From Acidimicrobiaceae bacterium (lineage in GTDB: Bacteria > Actinomycetota > Acidimicrobiia > Acidimicrobiales > Poriferisodalaceae), in NCBI GenBank assembly GCA_002721305.1, contig PBKA01000019.1, forward strand, positions 78,602-142,601: a stretch of 64,000 bases of DNA. The letters are read 5' to 3'. The notes under the pieces are model-generated. The model saw only the letters and a program-made list of their open reading frames with translations, did not search any database and had not been told where the DNA came from. How positions within the stretch are numbered: position 1 is the stretch's first letter; every line of letters begins with the position of its first letter. Made by a program: the position numbers and the translations under genes. Below, piece by piece: positions 21,942 through 32,072 of the stretch.

Positions 21942-23675
21942 GTGTCCCGAATAGTTCGGGTTCTTCCCGACCAACCAGCCGTCGACAAGGAATTTGACTA
22001 TTTGCTCACCAATGAGGTTGCCAAGGCCTCAGGTGCTGTTCCGATCTGCATCGGAACTGTGGTGCGCGTTGACCTGCGAGGCCGCAGGGTTCGTGGGTGG
22101 ATTACTGCCTTAGATGTCACCCCTCCCGAGGGCGTATCGCTCAGCGAGGTCAAGAAAGTCAGTGGCATCGGGCCCCCCGCGGAACTAGTTGATTTAGCTA
22201 ATTGGGCGAGTCGACAGTGGATCGGCAGTCGAGTGCACTTCTTGCGGACAGCGACCCATAGCCGGGTCGTTTCGTCGGTCTCGCAAAAGCCGCGACAGAA
22301 TTCCCTTGTCGTCGCTACTAGCGATTTGGCTGAGGAGGCCTTCAGGCGTTCCGGGGCGGTGGTGAGGATGCCGCCAACGAGTGACGACTTTGCGTTAGCA
22401 ATCGCCGCGGCATCTCAGGGTCGCGCTCTGATTCTCGTTCCAACGATGGCTCGAGCCCAACATCTTGCATTGGCCATGAAGCGGGCAGGTGTGGACATAG
22501 CCTTGCATCCCCGAGACTGGCAAGGGTCGGCTGGTGGGCGAACGACTATAGGAACGCGGTCAGCTGCCTGGGCGCCGATCAACGAATTAGACGCGGTCCT
22601 GGTACTAGACGAACATGACCAGTCTTATCAACAAGAAGCTGCTCCGACGTGGAACGCACGCGACATAGTTTTAGAGCGAGCTAAGCGAGACGGGGCTAGG
22701 TGGGTAATAGCATCACCTGCCCCGTCGCTTGAAGCGCTTACTTGTGGTGCCCCTCTCTTGACATCGGACCGAGCCACTGAACGATCAGGATGGCCAATCA
22801 TCGATCTGATCGACCTTCGAGACGAAGCGCCGTCTGCTGGCTCATGGTGCTCTCAGCACCTGTCGCGAACGCTGAGAAAGCATGATCGAATTGTTTGTGT
22901 CCTCAACCGCAAAGGGCGGGCCCGGTTCGCTTACTGCGATCAATGCGGAGAATTAGCACGATCAGAAGTATCTGGCAAAGCTCTGGGTTTGGAAGGAGAT
23001 CGGCTCGTGCACCCCACCGATGGTGACGAAAGACCGGCAGTGTGCGCGGAGTGCTCATCCACGAAATTCCGTCGAGTGAAATTAGGGGTGGCAGGTGTAG
23101 CGGAGGAATTAGGGCGTCTCGCTCGTCGACCAGTGATTGAAGTCAGTTCAACAACAGGGGCTCTGCCAACCGAAGCAGATTTATATATCGGCACCGAAGC
23201 AGTACTTCATCGAGTCGAGAGCGCCGATGCGGTGGTGTTCTTGGATTTCGACCAAGAACTATTAGCTCCGCGTTACAGAGCCGCTGAAGAAGCGATGACC
23301 TTGTTAGTTCAAGCTTCTCGTCTGGTAGGTAGTCGTGATGGGGGAGGCCGTATTTTGGTTCAGACGCGGATGCCTCAGCATCCCGTGCTACAGGCTGCAA
23401 TCAATGCAGACCCGGGTTCGTTAGCCCGAACTGAACTGGAGGTCCGCAGGGAACTCCGACAGCCCCCCGAATCGCACTGGGCGATAATTTCGGGAGCAGC
23501 CGCGGACGAGTTCATTCGACGTGTAGGTCATCCTGATGCATTAGAAATCTTGGCCTCGAGTGAAAATCGATGGCGTGTTCGTTGCGATGACCGGCAGCAT
23601 CTTGTCGATCATTTGAGGGGTGTTGACCGGCCGTCGGGCAGACTTCGTATTGAAATCAACCCCCTGAGAGCCTGA
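21942..23675 (+). CDS. priA: Replication restart protein PriA, degenerate helicase
   Basis: AVDKEFDYLLTNEV N-domain, degenerate DExH box (LDEHD), retained zinc cysteines YCDQCGEL...CAECSS; between metK and def. Confidence 0.85.
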   Translation: MSRIVRVLPDQPAVDKEFDYLLTNEVAKASGAVPICIGTVVRVDLRGRRVRGWITALDVTPPEGVSLSEVKKVSGIGPPAELVDLANWASRQWIGSRVHFLRTATHSRVVSSVSQKPRQNSLVVATSDLAEEAFRRSGAVVRMPPTSDDFALAIAAASQGRALILVPTMARAQHLALAMKRAGVDIALHPRDWQGSAGGRTTIGTRSAAWAPINELDAVLVLDEHDQSYQQEAAPTWNARDIVLERAKRDGARWVIASPAPSLEALTCGAPLLTSDRATERSGWPIIDLIDLRDEAPSAGSWCSQHLSRTLRKHDRIVCVLNRKGRARFAYCDQCGELARSEVSGKALGLEGDRLVHPTDGDERPAVCAECSSTKFRRVKLGVAGVAEELGRLARRPVIEVSSTTGALPTEADLYIGTEAVLHRVESADAVVFLDFDQELLAPRYRAAEEAMTLLVQASRLVGSRDGGGRILVQTRMPQHPVLQAAINADPGSLARTELEVRRELRQPPESHWAIISGAAADEFIRRVGHPDALEILASSENRWRVRCDDRQHLVDHLRGVDRPSGRLRIEINPLRA

Positions 23676-23705
23676 CTGCGCGACACCGGTATCCTAGAGG
23701 TCACC

Positions 23706-24233
23706 ATGAGTTACCAGATACGTCTGATGGGAGATCCTGTTCTCCGGCAAGCGGCCAGCTCCATCGAAAATATCGATGGCCGTATTGTCCAGATAGTTGA
23801 TGACATGGTTCCCGCCATGTATCAGGCTGAGGGAATTGGCCTGGCAGCACCTCAAGTAGGGATCCAAAAAAGGCTCTTCGTCTACGACATAGGAGAGGGT
23901 CCTCAGACCTTGGTCAATCCCGAAATCGTGGATTCGGATGGCGAATGGAGTTTTGAAGAAGGGTGTCTATCTCTACCAGGCCTGTCGTTTGAACTTATTC
24001 GACCCAAACAAGTGCACTTGGTCGGACGAGATCTGGATGGCAATGAAGTTTCGATAGAAGCCGATGAGCTACTGGCACGATTATTTCAACACGAACTCGA
24101 CCATCTGGATGGAGTCCTTCTCCTGGACCATCTTGAACGTGACGAACGGAAAGCAGCGCTCCGGCAGTGGCGCGAAATACAAAATCCACCGAACTCGGAC
24201 TTGGTATCTAGAACCGATATCTCATTGCCGTGA
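23706..24233 (+). CDS. def: Peptide deformylase
   Basis: EGIGLAAPQVGIQKRLFVYD, EEGCLSLPG, FQHELDHLDGVLLLD. Confidence 0.98.
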   Translation: MSYQIRLMGDPVLRQAASSIENIDGRIVQIVDDMVPAMYQAEGIGLAAPQVGIQKRLFVYDIGEGPQTLVNPEIVDSDGEWSFEEGCLSLPGLSFELIRPKQVHLVGRDLDGNEVSIEADELLARLFQHELDHLDGVLLLDHLERDERKAALRQWREIQNPPNSDLVSRTDISLP

Positions 24234-25123
24234 ATGTCGTACTTCCTGCACCTCCTGAACATCCGAGCTCTCTTGTGTATTTCGGTAGCCCCCAAGCCGC
24301 AGTGCCCGCATTGTTGGCTTTGGTGGAGGCAGGATTCAATGTTCCACTCGTGGTTTCGATGCCAGATCGTCGTCGAGGTCGAAGGGCGGCGCCTTCACCG
24401 ACCCCGGTCAAGAAGATGGCCCTTGATCTTGATATACCGGTGTCAGATCAAGTTTCCGACGCCTTATCAGCTGAGGTCGATTGTGGCGTTGTCGTCGCCT
24501 ATGGCCAGTTAATTGCTCATGAGGTCTTACTCAAGTTACCGATGATCAACGTCCACTTCTCATTGCTCCCTCGGTGGCGTGGAGCCGCACCAGTCGAACA
24601 TGCGATCTTGGCCGGCGACCAAACGACCGGAGTTTGCATCATGGGTCTCGAGCCGGAATTGGACACAGGTCCGGTGTACAGAAGACGAGAAATACCCATC
24701 AAAGCTGAAGCGACAGTTTCCGAACTAACTGAAGAACTGGCAGTATTAGGAGCCAAAGAACTCGTTGCTGCCATACAACAGGGTTTACGCGACCCGGTTC
24801 CCCAAGAAGGCGCGGTGACCGTCGCGACAAAAATATATCGATCAGATCGTGAACTCGATTGGGAACTCCCGGCGGCACAACTCAGCCGGATTGTTCGAGC
24901 AGGCGGCGCTTGGACGACCAATAGCTCATCATCACTGAAGGTGCATCGGGTCGCTGTTGTTGAAGGCAACAGCGAGCCCGGGAAATTAGTGAATGGATTG
25001 GTTGGCACGGGCAAAGACCTCCTGCAACTTTTGGTTGTCCAGCCCGAGGGGAAACCAGCGTTAGATGCCGCGGATTGGATAAACGGTGCCCGATTAGGCG
25101 ATGAAACGCGTTTGGGCACGTGA
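24230..25123 (+). CDS. fmt: Methionyl-tRNA formyltransferase
   Basis: VYFGSPQAAVPALLAL, VHFSLLPRWRGAAPVEHAILAGDQTTGVCIM, LDTGPVY; ATGA overlap with def. Confidence 0.95.
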   Translation: MNVVLPAPPEHPSSLVYFGSPQAAVPALLALVEAGFNVPLVVSMPDRRRGRRAAPSPTPVKKMALDLDIPVSDQVSDALSAEVDCGVVVAYGQLIAHEVLLKLPMINVHFSLLPRWRGAAPVEHAILAGDQTTGVCIMGLEPELDTGPVYRRREIPIKAEATVSELTEELAVLGAKELVAAIQQGLRDPVPQEGAVTVATKIYRSDRELDWELPAAQLSRIVRAGGAWTTNSSSSLKVHRVAVVEGNSEPGKLVNGLVGTGKDLLQLLVVQPEGKPALDAADWINGARLGDETRLGT

Positions 25124-26247
25124 AAGCAACGACAAGTCGACAGCTAGCGGCCCAAGCGTTGATCGAAATTAGTTCGGGCGCACGAGCTAATGACGCTCTG
25201 GCCGCAGCGCTGACTGAACAAGGGACCGACTTGACCGTCAGAGACAGGGCTTTCGTCACAGAACTGGTTCAAGGTACAACGCGAATGCGGCGAGCCGTCG
25301 ACTACGCCCTCGAGCCATACGTAGATGGAAAATTAGACCCTGATGTTCGGTCAGCGTTGCGGATGGGGGCCCACCAAATTCTTCATCTTCGTACCCCACC
25401 TCATGCAGCCGTGAACGATACCGTCGCCGTAGCGCCCCGAAGAGCTCGCGGTTTAGTGAACGCCGTTTTGCGTAAAGTCGCGACGAGTGATCGCGAATGG
25501 CCCAACGAAGCCACCCAGTTCAGCTACCCGGATTGGATCTGGAATCTATTTGTCGACACCTGGGGGGAAGATGGTCGTTTAGCTCTAATTGCGATGAACT
25601 CACCAGAACAACCTGACCCAAGGTCCGACGGATACGTTCAGGGTCAAGCATCTCAATGGGTGGGCGAAGCGATCGATGCCGCCTCTGAGAGCGGGGGAGT
25701 CATTGTTGACCTGTGCGCAGCACCCGGGGGCAAGACCACGGCCCTCGGCTCTCATTGGTCCAAGGTGTGGGCTAACGAAATCGATCCCTCTCGGGCCAGG
25801 CTCCTTCAACAACTAGTGCATCGCTACCGACCCGGAACCAATGTTGTAGTCGGGGATGGTACTCAGGCACCCTTCCTCGACGGTTCAGCGGATGCGGTTT
25901 TGGTTGATGCCCCGTGTAGCGGTCTCGGGGCCCTGGGTCGACGAAGCGATGCGCGTTGGCGGATTTCTGAACAGGCAATCACACGGTTAATTGAGGTCCA
26001 AGGCGCACTACTGGATGAGGCTTTCCGTCTGCTTCGCCCTCACGGAGTTCTTACCTACAGCGTCTGCACCGTTACCCAAGAAGAAACGGTTGATGTTCCC
26101 CGCGCCTTCGAAACAAGACAGCAACATGCAGCGAGCATCGAAGTTCCAGAACTACGTTGGCGTCGACATCACAAAGGCGGCGTCGTTCTCCCTCACGATT
26201 ACGGAACCGACGGAATGGCGGTTTTTCAGTGGAGACGCCTGCTGTAA
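25120..26247 (+). CDS. rsmB: 16S rRNA (cytosine967-C5)-methyltransferase
   Basis: NusB-like N-domain; VDLCAAPGGKTTALG, VLVDAPCSGLGALGRRSDARWR, YSVCTV. Confidence 0.94.
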   Translation: MKATTSRQLAAQALIEISSGARANDALAAALTEQGTDLTVRDRAFVTELVQGTTRMRRAVDYALEPYVDGKLDPDVRSALRMGAHQILHLRTPPHAAVNDTVAVAPRRARGLVNAVLRKVATSDREWPNEATQFSYPDWIWNLFVDTWGEDGRLALIAMNSPEQPDPRSDGYVQGQASQWVGEAIDAASESGGVIVDLCAAPGGKTTALGSHWSKVWANEIDPSRARLLQQLVHRYRPGTNVVVGDGTQAPFLDGSADAVLVDAPCSGLGALGRRSDARWRISEQAITRLIEVQGALLDEAFRLLRPHGVLTYSVCTVTQEETVDVPRAFETRQQHAASIEVPELRWRRHHKGGVVLPHDYGTDGMAVFQWRRLL

Positions 26248-26257
26248 GGATGGACTT

Positions 26258-26836
26258 GTGCGAATTGGTTTAGTGTCCGACACACATATACCCGAAGCCG
26301 GCCCGGAGCTTTGGCCCCAGGTCTACGAAGCGTTCGAAGATTGCGATGCGATATTGCACGCCGGAGACATTTACGAAATTTCTGTGATCGAAAAACTTCA
26401 CCAAATCGCGCCTACTTGGGCTGCCCGAGGAAATGGGGATGACGGCTCTTCGGGACGCCAAGTTCAACCAAACCACCCACTTCTGGCCGCTTCCTGGCTC
26501 CACACCTTCGATGACTTCACAGTGGGTTTGACCCATCACATGCCCATTCCGGAACTGCCCTCTTACGGAGTTCTCGACGCAATAGACAGACATTTTGATG
26601 TTCCGACCTTGGACGTAGTGGTGTATGGAGACACTCACGTAGAGCACATCACCACCATTGACGGGGTTTTGTGCGTCAATCCGGGATCACCCACTTTTCC
26701 TCATAACCTTTCGGTTCAACTCGGCACAATAGGTTTTCTGGATCTCATCGACGGCCACGTTGAAGCATCAATCTGGAAACTCACCGAAAAAGGAATTGAA
26801 CCATTCGATTGGGAAACTTGGGGGCGACCTTGGTGA
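26258..26836 (+). CDS. Metallophosphoesterase, YfcE/MJ0936-like
   Basis: RIGLVSDTHIPE, ILHAGDIYE, ARGNGD, YGDTHVEH, VNPGSPTFP. Listed ORF starts at 25991; GTG 26258 preferred. Confidence 0.85.
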   Translation: MRIGLVSDTHIPEAGPELWPQVYEAFEDCDAILHAGDIYEISVIEKLHQIAPTWAARGNGDDGSSGRQVQPNHPLLAASWLHTFDDFTVGLTHHMPIPELPSYGVLDAIDRHFDVPTLDVVVYGDTHVEHITTIDGVLCVNPGSPTFPHNLSVQLGTIGFLDLIDGHVEASIWKLTEKGIEPFDWETWGRPW

Positions 26837-26888
26837 AGGTTGACTAGCGTCTCGATTGTTCCCCGATGTCTTCTCAGAAAGTACCGCC

Positions 26889-27890
26889 ATGGACAAAACA
26901 GAGTGGCTTACGAGCACGATCGAGGAAGCAATCGATCCAGTTGAAGAAATAGTTGACCCTCACCACCACCTTTGGGATTTTCCGACCGGAACCTACCTGT
27001 TGCCTGAACTTCATTTAGACACCGGCGCAAGCCACAACGTCGTGCAGACAGTATTTGTGGAGTGCGGAGCGGAGTACAGAGATGAAGGCCCCGAACACCT
27101 CCGCCCTGTGGGAGAAATCGAGTTTGTTCGACGGCAAGCTGAATTGTCAACGAACACTGACGGTGCCGAGATAGCAGGGATCGTAGGATTCGCGGACTTG
27201 ACGAGAGGAGAAGCCGTCGAAGAGGTTTTGGCCGCCCAAGACGCGGCGGGTGGTGGACGATTTCGAGGTATCCGCCACGCGAACGCGTGGGACGCCAGCG
27301 ACGAGATTCGCGAATCCCACACCAAACCGCCTGCTGGCCTTTTGAGCCATTCGAATTTCCGAGCGGGCTTCGCCAAACTTGGCGAAATGGGATTCAGTTT
27401 CGACGCATGGATGTTTCACCCCCAAGTCGAAGAGTTGGTAGAACTCGCAGCGTCTGTGCCAGACACACCGATTGTGTTGGACCACTTAGGTGGTCCGCTG
27501 GGAATTGGACCCTACGTCAATGCCAGAGATGAAGTGCGAGCAACTTTGCGGCCATCACTCGAAGCCCTAGCCCAGCACGAGCAGGTGATGGTCAAAGTAG
27601 GCGGAATAGGAATGAGCATCTACGGGGTCGGCTTGAACCGTCTCCCGCAAGCCCCAACCTCAGAACACGTAGCGGACCTGTGGAACGAAGATATACGACA
27701 TTGCGTCGACACGTTTGGACCCGACCGCTGCATGTTTGAGAGCAATTTCCCGGTCGACAGACAAGGCTGTTCCTACACTGTTCTCTTTAATGCTTTTCAG
27801 AGAATCGCCGACGAGGCGGGTTGGAGCACTGCGGAACGAACCGAATTGTTCTCCGGATCTGCTCGCCGGTTCTATCGGTTAAAGCAATAA
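26889..27890 (+). CDS. Amidohydrolase-2 family TIM-barrel hydrolase
   Basis: EEIVDPHHHLWDFPTG, IVLDHLGGP, RCMFESNFPVDR. Confidence 0.85.
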   Translation: MDKTEWLTSTIEEAIDPVEEIVDPHHHLWDFPTGTYLLPELHLDTGASHNVVQTVFVECGAEYRDEGPEHLRPVGEIEFVRRQAELSTNTDGAEIAGIVGFADLTRGEAVEEVLAAQDAAGGGRFRGIRHANAWDASDEIRESHTKPPAGLLSHSNFRAGFAKLGEMGFSFDAWMFHPQVEELVELAASVPDTPIVLDHLGGPLGIGPYVNARDEVRATLRPSLEALAQHEQVMVKVGGIGMSIYGVGLNRLPQAPTSEHVADLWNEDIRHCVDTFGPDRCMFESNFPVDRQGCSYTVLFNAFQRIADEAGWSTAERTELFSGSARRFYRLKQ

Positions 27891-27894
27891 CGCT

Positions 27895-28494
27895 TTGCCG
27901 GCACCCGAGTTGCAAACTCCTCGCTTGGTATTGCGGCACTGGCTCCCTGAGGACCGAAAACCATTTGCCGTGATGAATGCTGATCCGGAGGTCATGAAGT
28001 ATTTCCCGTCGGTTTTGAGTTCCGATCAAAGTGATCTGTTCGCAGAAACTATTCAAATGGGCCTTGAAGAACGCGACTTTGGGTTGTGGGCTCTGCAACT
28101 TCGTGAGGGCGAGGAGGACGAGGGACCTTTCGTCGGCTTTGTGGGCCTTTCTGCACCTCTATGGACCGCTGCGTTCACTCCGTGTGTAGAAATCGGTTGG
28201 CGTCTTCACCGCGACCATTGGGGAATGGGGTACGCAACCGAAGCGGCAACGCGAATCCTGGACTACAGCTTCACGCGACTAGATCTCGGCGAGGTTGTTT
28301 CCTTTGCCTCAGTGATGAATCTCCGGTCCATAGCGGTGATGCAGAGGCTCGGGATGCATCGGGACTTAGAAGAAGACTTCGCCCACCCATTGGTTGATGC
28401 GAGTGACCGACTGAGTCGACATGCCCTCTACCGCATGACGAAACGCGTATGGACAAGTTCGAATCGAACTCAGATCAGCCCCGCGGGAGCCTGA
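27895..28494 (+). CDS. GNAT family N-acetyltransferase (RimJ/RimL type)
   Basis: TPRLVLRHWLPEDRKPFAVMNADPEVMKYFP, EIGWRLHRDHWGMGYATEAATRILDYSF, NLRSIAVMQRLGM; TTG start. Confidence 0.88.
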   Translation: MPAPELQTPRLVLRHWLPEDRKPFAVMNADPEVMKYFPSVLSSDQSDLFAETIQMGLEERDFGLWALQLREGEEDEGPFVGFVGLSAPLWTAAFTPCVEIGWRLHRDHWGMGYATEAATRILDYSFTRLDLGEVVSFASVMNLRSIAVMQRLGMHRDLEEDFAHPLVDASDRLSRHALYRMTKRVWTSSNRTQISPAGA

Positions 28495-29240
28495 CTCAGG
28501 GTGGCCCATTGAGACGCGTCGTGACCATACAGAAGTCGACAACCATCTTCGTCCCTTAGCTGTTTGAGCCTGCGCATCGAATCCAACTGCATCTCGTGGT
28601 CGAAGCCAAAAGGAGGGAGAAGCATTTCTTCTAGCACTTCTTCCCAATAAATGCAGTCGCCAGTCAAAATGACCGGTCCACTTGCCAAATTCACTCGAAG
28701 AGACTGGTGACCAGCTGTGTGGCCAGGGGTGGGTACGCAGATCACCGAGCCGTCCCCGAAAACATCGTGGGAGCCATCGACTTTCAACACATCGTGACCG
28801 AGATCGAAATCCGCGGGGTTGTAGACCTCGTGTTCGATCAGCTTTGGGTGATGAGCCGAATCCCATTCTGATGCTTGGACAATGATCTGAGCGTTAGGAA
28901 TCAGTGAAGTACCACCGCAATGGTCGAAATGAAGGTGGCTGAAAACAATCGCATTCACCTCTGAAGGGTCTACCTCGACGTTTTCGAGACGTTCGGAAAC
29001 CGTATCTTCGTAAGTAAAGCGAGACTCGAACTGGCGGGCCATCAGCGGATACCTAGCCCCAACTCCGTTTATCAATTCGTCATGAAGTCCAGTGTCAAAG
29101 AGCGCGGTCCGACCACTGGGATGAATGACCAGCCAGCTTGGTATAGGCAGCTCGACCTTTCCATCCAGACCAGCCACCACAGAAGAAGCTGAAGTTGATA
29201 GCCAACCACACTCAAGAGGAACCAGTCGTAGAGACGTCAT
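28470..29240 (-). CDS. Metallo-beta-lactamase-fold hydrolase, AHL-lactonase-like subfamily
   Basis: FSHLHFDHCGGT (HxHxDH), PTPGHTAGHQSLRV, LTGDCIYWEE. Confidence 0.85.
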   Translation of the reverse strand: MTSLRLVPLECGWLSTSASSVVAGLDGKVELPIPSWLVIHPSGRTALFDTGLHDELINGVGARYPLMARQFESRFTYEDTVSERLENVEVDPSEVNAIVFSHLHFDHCGGTSLIPNAQIIVQASEWDSAHHPKLIEHEVYNPADFDLGHDVLKVDGSHDVFGDGSVICVPTPGHTAGHQSLRVNLASGPVILTGDCIYWEEVLEEMLLPPFGFDHEMQLDSMRRLKQLRDEDGCRLLYGHDASQWATLSQAPAGLI

Positions 29241-29286
29241 CGGAAAACGTTAGCTCGTCGATGTTGGAGAATGCGGGACGACTGCT

Positions 29287-30750
29287 TCAGGTGCTCTCCC
29301 TGGCCCAAAGATGATCGGTGAGTCGCCCACATCTCTCCTGCAAAGATTCAAGCGCATCGCAGATCAAATCTTCTCTGTAGCGCCGGCCGACGATTTGGAC
29401 TGCCGCGGGCCGGTCTTCGACGAGACCAGTGCCGATAACACCTGCTGGTAATCCCAGATAATTGATACCCATCGAGTAAGCCGAAGCCTCAATAAAATCC
29501 TTACATGCTTCGAAACTTTGGAGGTCGTAATCCCAGTCATAGAGACGGTTCATGTAAATCGGTGTAAGCACCAGGGGGTATTGCTCCAAAAAGAGATTCC
29601 AATCTCGCATCATCCTTGTGCGATCGCCAAAATCGTGAATGAAACGGTCCAACTCAAGCACTTCGCCCATGCGAAAGAAGTAGTCAAAAGTTGTTTTGAT
29701 CTCATCGCTGCCGTGTTCAACAATCTGAGGCCAAAGGGCCACGTCCATTTCTGTTATCAGGGTTCGGAACCAATCTCTAAATGGCTCTTCGATTGATGGG
29801 GTGGAAACTTCCACTACGCGGTAGCCGGCGTCTTGTAAGGCTTCGGCGGCCTGATCAATGAGATCGATGATGCCTTGATGGATGTCGTAACCGCATGGAT
29901 CTTTGGTGACAGCAACGGTGATCGGATCATCTAGCTGAGGTCCTCGCCACGGAACTGGTGGACACAACGGATCTCTTGGGTCGGGTTCAATCATTACTGC
30001 TGTGGCTAGGGCAAGATCCTGGGCGTCTCGGGCCATGATGCCTTGAACAGATATCACTTGAGATAGTGGACCGCGTTCTGCTGGCGCACTGGAGTTATAT
30101 ACAGGAATCCGATTGTTGGTCGGCTTTACCGTAGTAATTCCGTTCGCGAGCGCGGGGAATCTGAGCGAACCTCCGATGTCGTTTCCGTGATGCAAGGGAC
30201 CGAAACCTGCTGCCGCGGCCGCTCCACCCCCTCCTGAGGAGCCTCCCGGACTCGCGTCGGAGTCCCACGGGTTAAACGTTCTGCCCCGCAATGGGTTGAC
30301 AGTGGTGCCCCTCATTGAGAACTCCGGGACATTTGTCCGTCCGACCAATATGGCGCCAGCTTCACGCAGATTCTTCACCAGGGGAGCGTCGTCGGATGCG
30401 ATCAGTCCCTCAAATGCCGGCACTCCATTCGGCGTTGCTTGGCCGCCAACATCAATGTTTTCTTTGATAGTCATTGGCACACCATGGAGAGGCCCCACAA
30501 TTTCCCCGGCGGCGGTGAGGTCATCCGCTGTGGCAGCCGCGGCCAGCGCCTCTTCTGGAAACTCAACGGTAATTGCGTTGAGATCTGGGTTCTTTTCGGC
30601 GACTCGGTCAAGGACTGACCGAACAACCTCACTAGCAGAGAAATTCTTATCCCTTATACCTTGAGCCAATTCGGTAGCGCTAAGTCGCCATAACTCATCC
30701 ACAGTCTTAAATCCCTTTTCTTGTACGTCGGTGGTCGGGGAACTGCGCAT
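29287..30750 (-). CDS. Amidase (amidase signature family)
   Basis: GVPMTIKENIDV (Lys), DASPGGSSGGGGAAAAAGFGPLHHGNDIGGSLRFPA (Ser-cisSer). ORF extends to 30813; ATG 30750 preferred. Confidence 0.9.
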   Translation of the reverse strand: MRSSPTTDVQEKGFKTVDELWRLSATELAQGIRDKNFSASEVVRSVLDRVAEKNPDLNAITVEFPEEALAAAATADDLTAAGEIVGPLHGVPMTIKENIDVGGQATPNGVPAFEGLIASDDAPLVKNLREAGAILVGRTNVPEFSMRGTTVNPLRGRTFNPWDSDASPGGSSGGGGAAAAAGFGPLHHGNDIGGSLRFPALANGITTVKPTNNRIPVYNSSAPAERGPLSQVISVQGIMARDAQDLALATAVMIEPDPRDPLCPPVPWRGPQLDDPITVAVTKDPCGYDIHQGIIDLIDQAAEALQDAGYRVVEVSTPSIEEPFRDWFRTLITEMDVALWPQIVEHGSDEIKTTFDYFFRMGEVLELDRFIHDFGDRTRMMRDWNLFLEQYPLVLTPIYMNRLYDWDYDLQSFEACKDFIEASAYSMGINYLGLPAGVIGTGLVEDRPAAVQIVGRRYREDLICDALESLQERCGRLTDHLWAREST

Positions 30751-31552
30751 CTCGATTTTCTGTTTGAGCCATGAAAGCCTCTGCCATGTCGTCGGGGTCG
30801 AACATCGCAGCATTCCAAGTTGCGATGTAATCCAACCCGTCGGCTACCGAGTGGTCACGTCCATAATTCAGTGTTCGCTTTGTTCCCCAAATGGCCATGG
30901 GACTTTTCGAAGCTATCTGTTTAGCGACTTCGAGAACAGCGTCGTCCATTTCGTCTTGATCTTCGTAAATTTCGTTAATGAAGCCCCGTTCTTTGGCCTC
31001 CAAAGCAGACATGTTGCGACCGGTGTACGCCAACTCGCGAACCACTCCCTCGGGGACCAACTTCGGTAAGCGTTGCAATGTTCCGACGTCAGCGGTCATA
31101 CCGATGTTGATCTCCTGAATACAAAAGAAGGCGTCTTTGGTTGCGTAGCGGAGGTCCGTGGCAGACACCATGTCTATGCCGCCTCCTATGCAGGCCCCCT
31201 GTATGGCTGACAGGACAGGCAGCCTGCTTTCCTCAAGACAACTGAAGGACCGTTGCAACTGCAACGCTGTAGTGCGAAAGCTTGCCCGCTGGCGGCTCAC
31301 ATGTTTTGTATTTCCTTGAACGCTCACGTCGTTGTTACCGGCGAAAACGCTCAAATCCATACCCGAACAAAAGTGTCGCCCCTCTGCGGAAAGAACAATC
31401 GCTCGAGCGTCATCACCGTCCGATAGTTGATCGACAATCTCGGGGAGTTCGTCCCAGAACTCGGGGATCATAGAGTTGGCGCGCTCTGGCCGAGTCATAC
31501 GGATGTGAGCGACGTGATCGGTTGTTTCGACGCTAAAGCAGGTATAAGTCAC
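30707..31552 (-). CDS. Enoyl-CoA hydratase/isomerase (crotonase) family
   Basis: RPERANSMIPEFWDELPEI, SAEGRHFCSGMDLSVF, IQGACIGGGIDMVSATDLRYATKDAFFCIQEINIGMTADVG. Confidence 0.93.
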   Translation of the reverse strand: MTYTCFSVETTDHVAHIRMTRPERANSMIPEFWDELPEIVDQLSDGDDARAIVLSAEGRHFCSGMDLSVFAGNNDVSVQGNTKHVSRQRASFRTTALQLQRSFSCLEESRLPVLSAIQGACIGGGIDMVSATDLRYATKDAFFCIQEINIGMTADVGTLQRLPKLVPEGVVRELAYTGRNMSALEAKERGFINEIYEDQDEMDDAVLEVAKQIASKSPMAIWGTKRTLNYGRDHSVADGLDYIATWNAAMFDPDDMAEAFMAQTENRDAQFPDHRRTRKGI

Positions 31553-31609
31553 AAGCTGAGACTAGGTCCCAGTGAGAGCTGATGCGACTCCCAGTTGCCT
31601 GGGAGCCAA

Positions 31610-32014
31610 CTAATTCGACAACATGACGCCCATCACGAGAGCGGCGAGAGAAGTCAGGAGAGCCACTCCGGCGCTCGCCCCTCTGATAGAGGCCTTGTCC
31701 GTGGATTGGTGCAACCAAGCGGTCGCCCCAGATACGGCCACCAAAAGCATTTTCATGCCAAGCAGAGCATTCCAACTCGCACTGGTTCCGGGCAGGGACA
31801 CCATGTTCCATATGCCAGTGAACACCGCGAGCCCAAAGAAGGGCCAGCCGATTCGCCCGAACGCCTTAGCGACGTTGGGTACGGCATCGGGGCTAGTTCG
31901 CTTTAGTACTGGAACGATCGCCCCCACGACGATTTGACCGCCTACCCAAACGCAGACGGCCAGAACGTGAAGCACGACCCGAACCGTTTGAACATCAAAG
32001 TTGACATCTTTCAC
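31610..32014 (-). CDS. Small polytopic membrane protein, CopD-like
   Basis: Four hydrophobic segments; VVLHVLAVCVWVGGQIVVGAIVP and an FTGIWN-type motif. Confidence 0.55.
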   Translation of the reverse strand: MKDVNFDVQTVRVVLHVLAVCVWVGGQIVVGAIVPVLKRTSPDAVPNVAKAFGRIGWPFFGLAVFTGIWNMVSLPGTSASWNALLGMKMLLVAVSGATAWLHQSTDKASIRGASAGVALLTSLAALVMGVMLSN

Positions 32015-32072
32015 TGAACCTACTTTCGGAACCTCACAGGGTCCGTACTTCGATTACTTAGCGTGGCTTCAG

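Noticed and set aside
24517-25119. 200-aa minus-strand ORF
   Set aside because: Antisense shadow of fmt; no motif, biased composition.
31588-31605. CTCCCAG-TTGC-CTGGGAG hairpin downstream of the CopD-like gene
   Set aside because: Perfect 7-bp stem but no U-run on either strand; could be a weak terminator, not enough to call.
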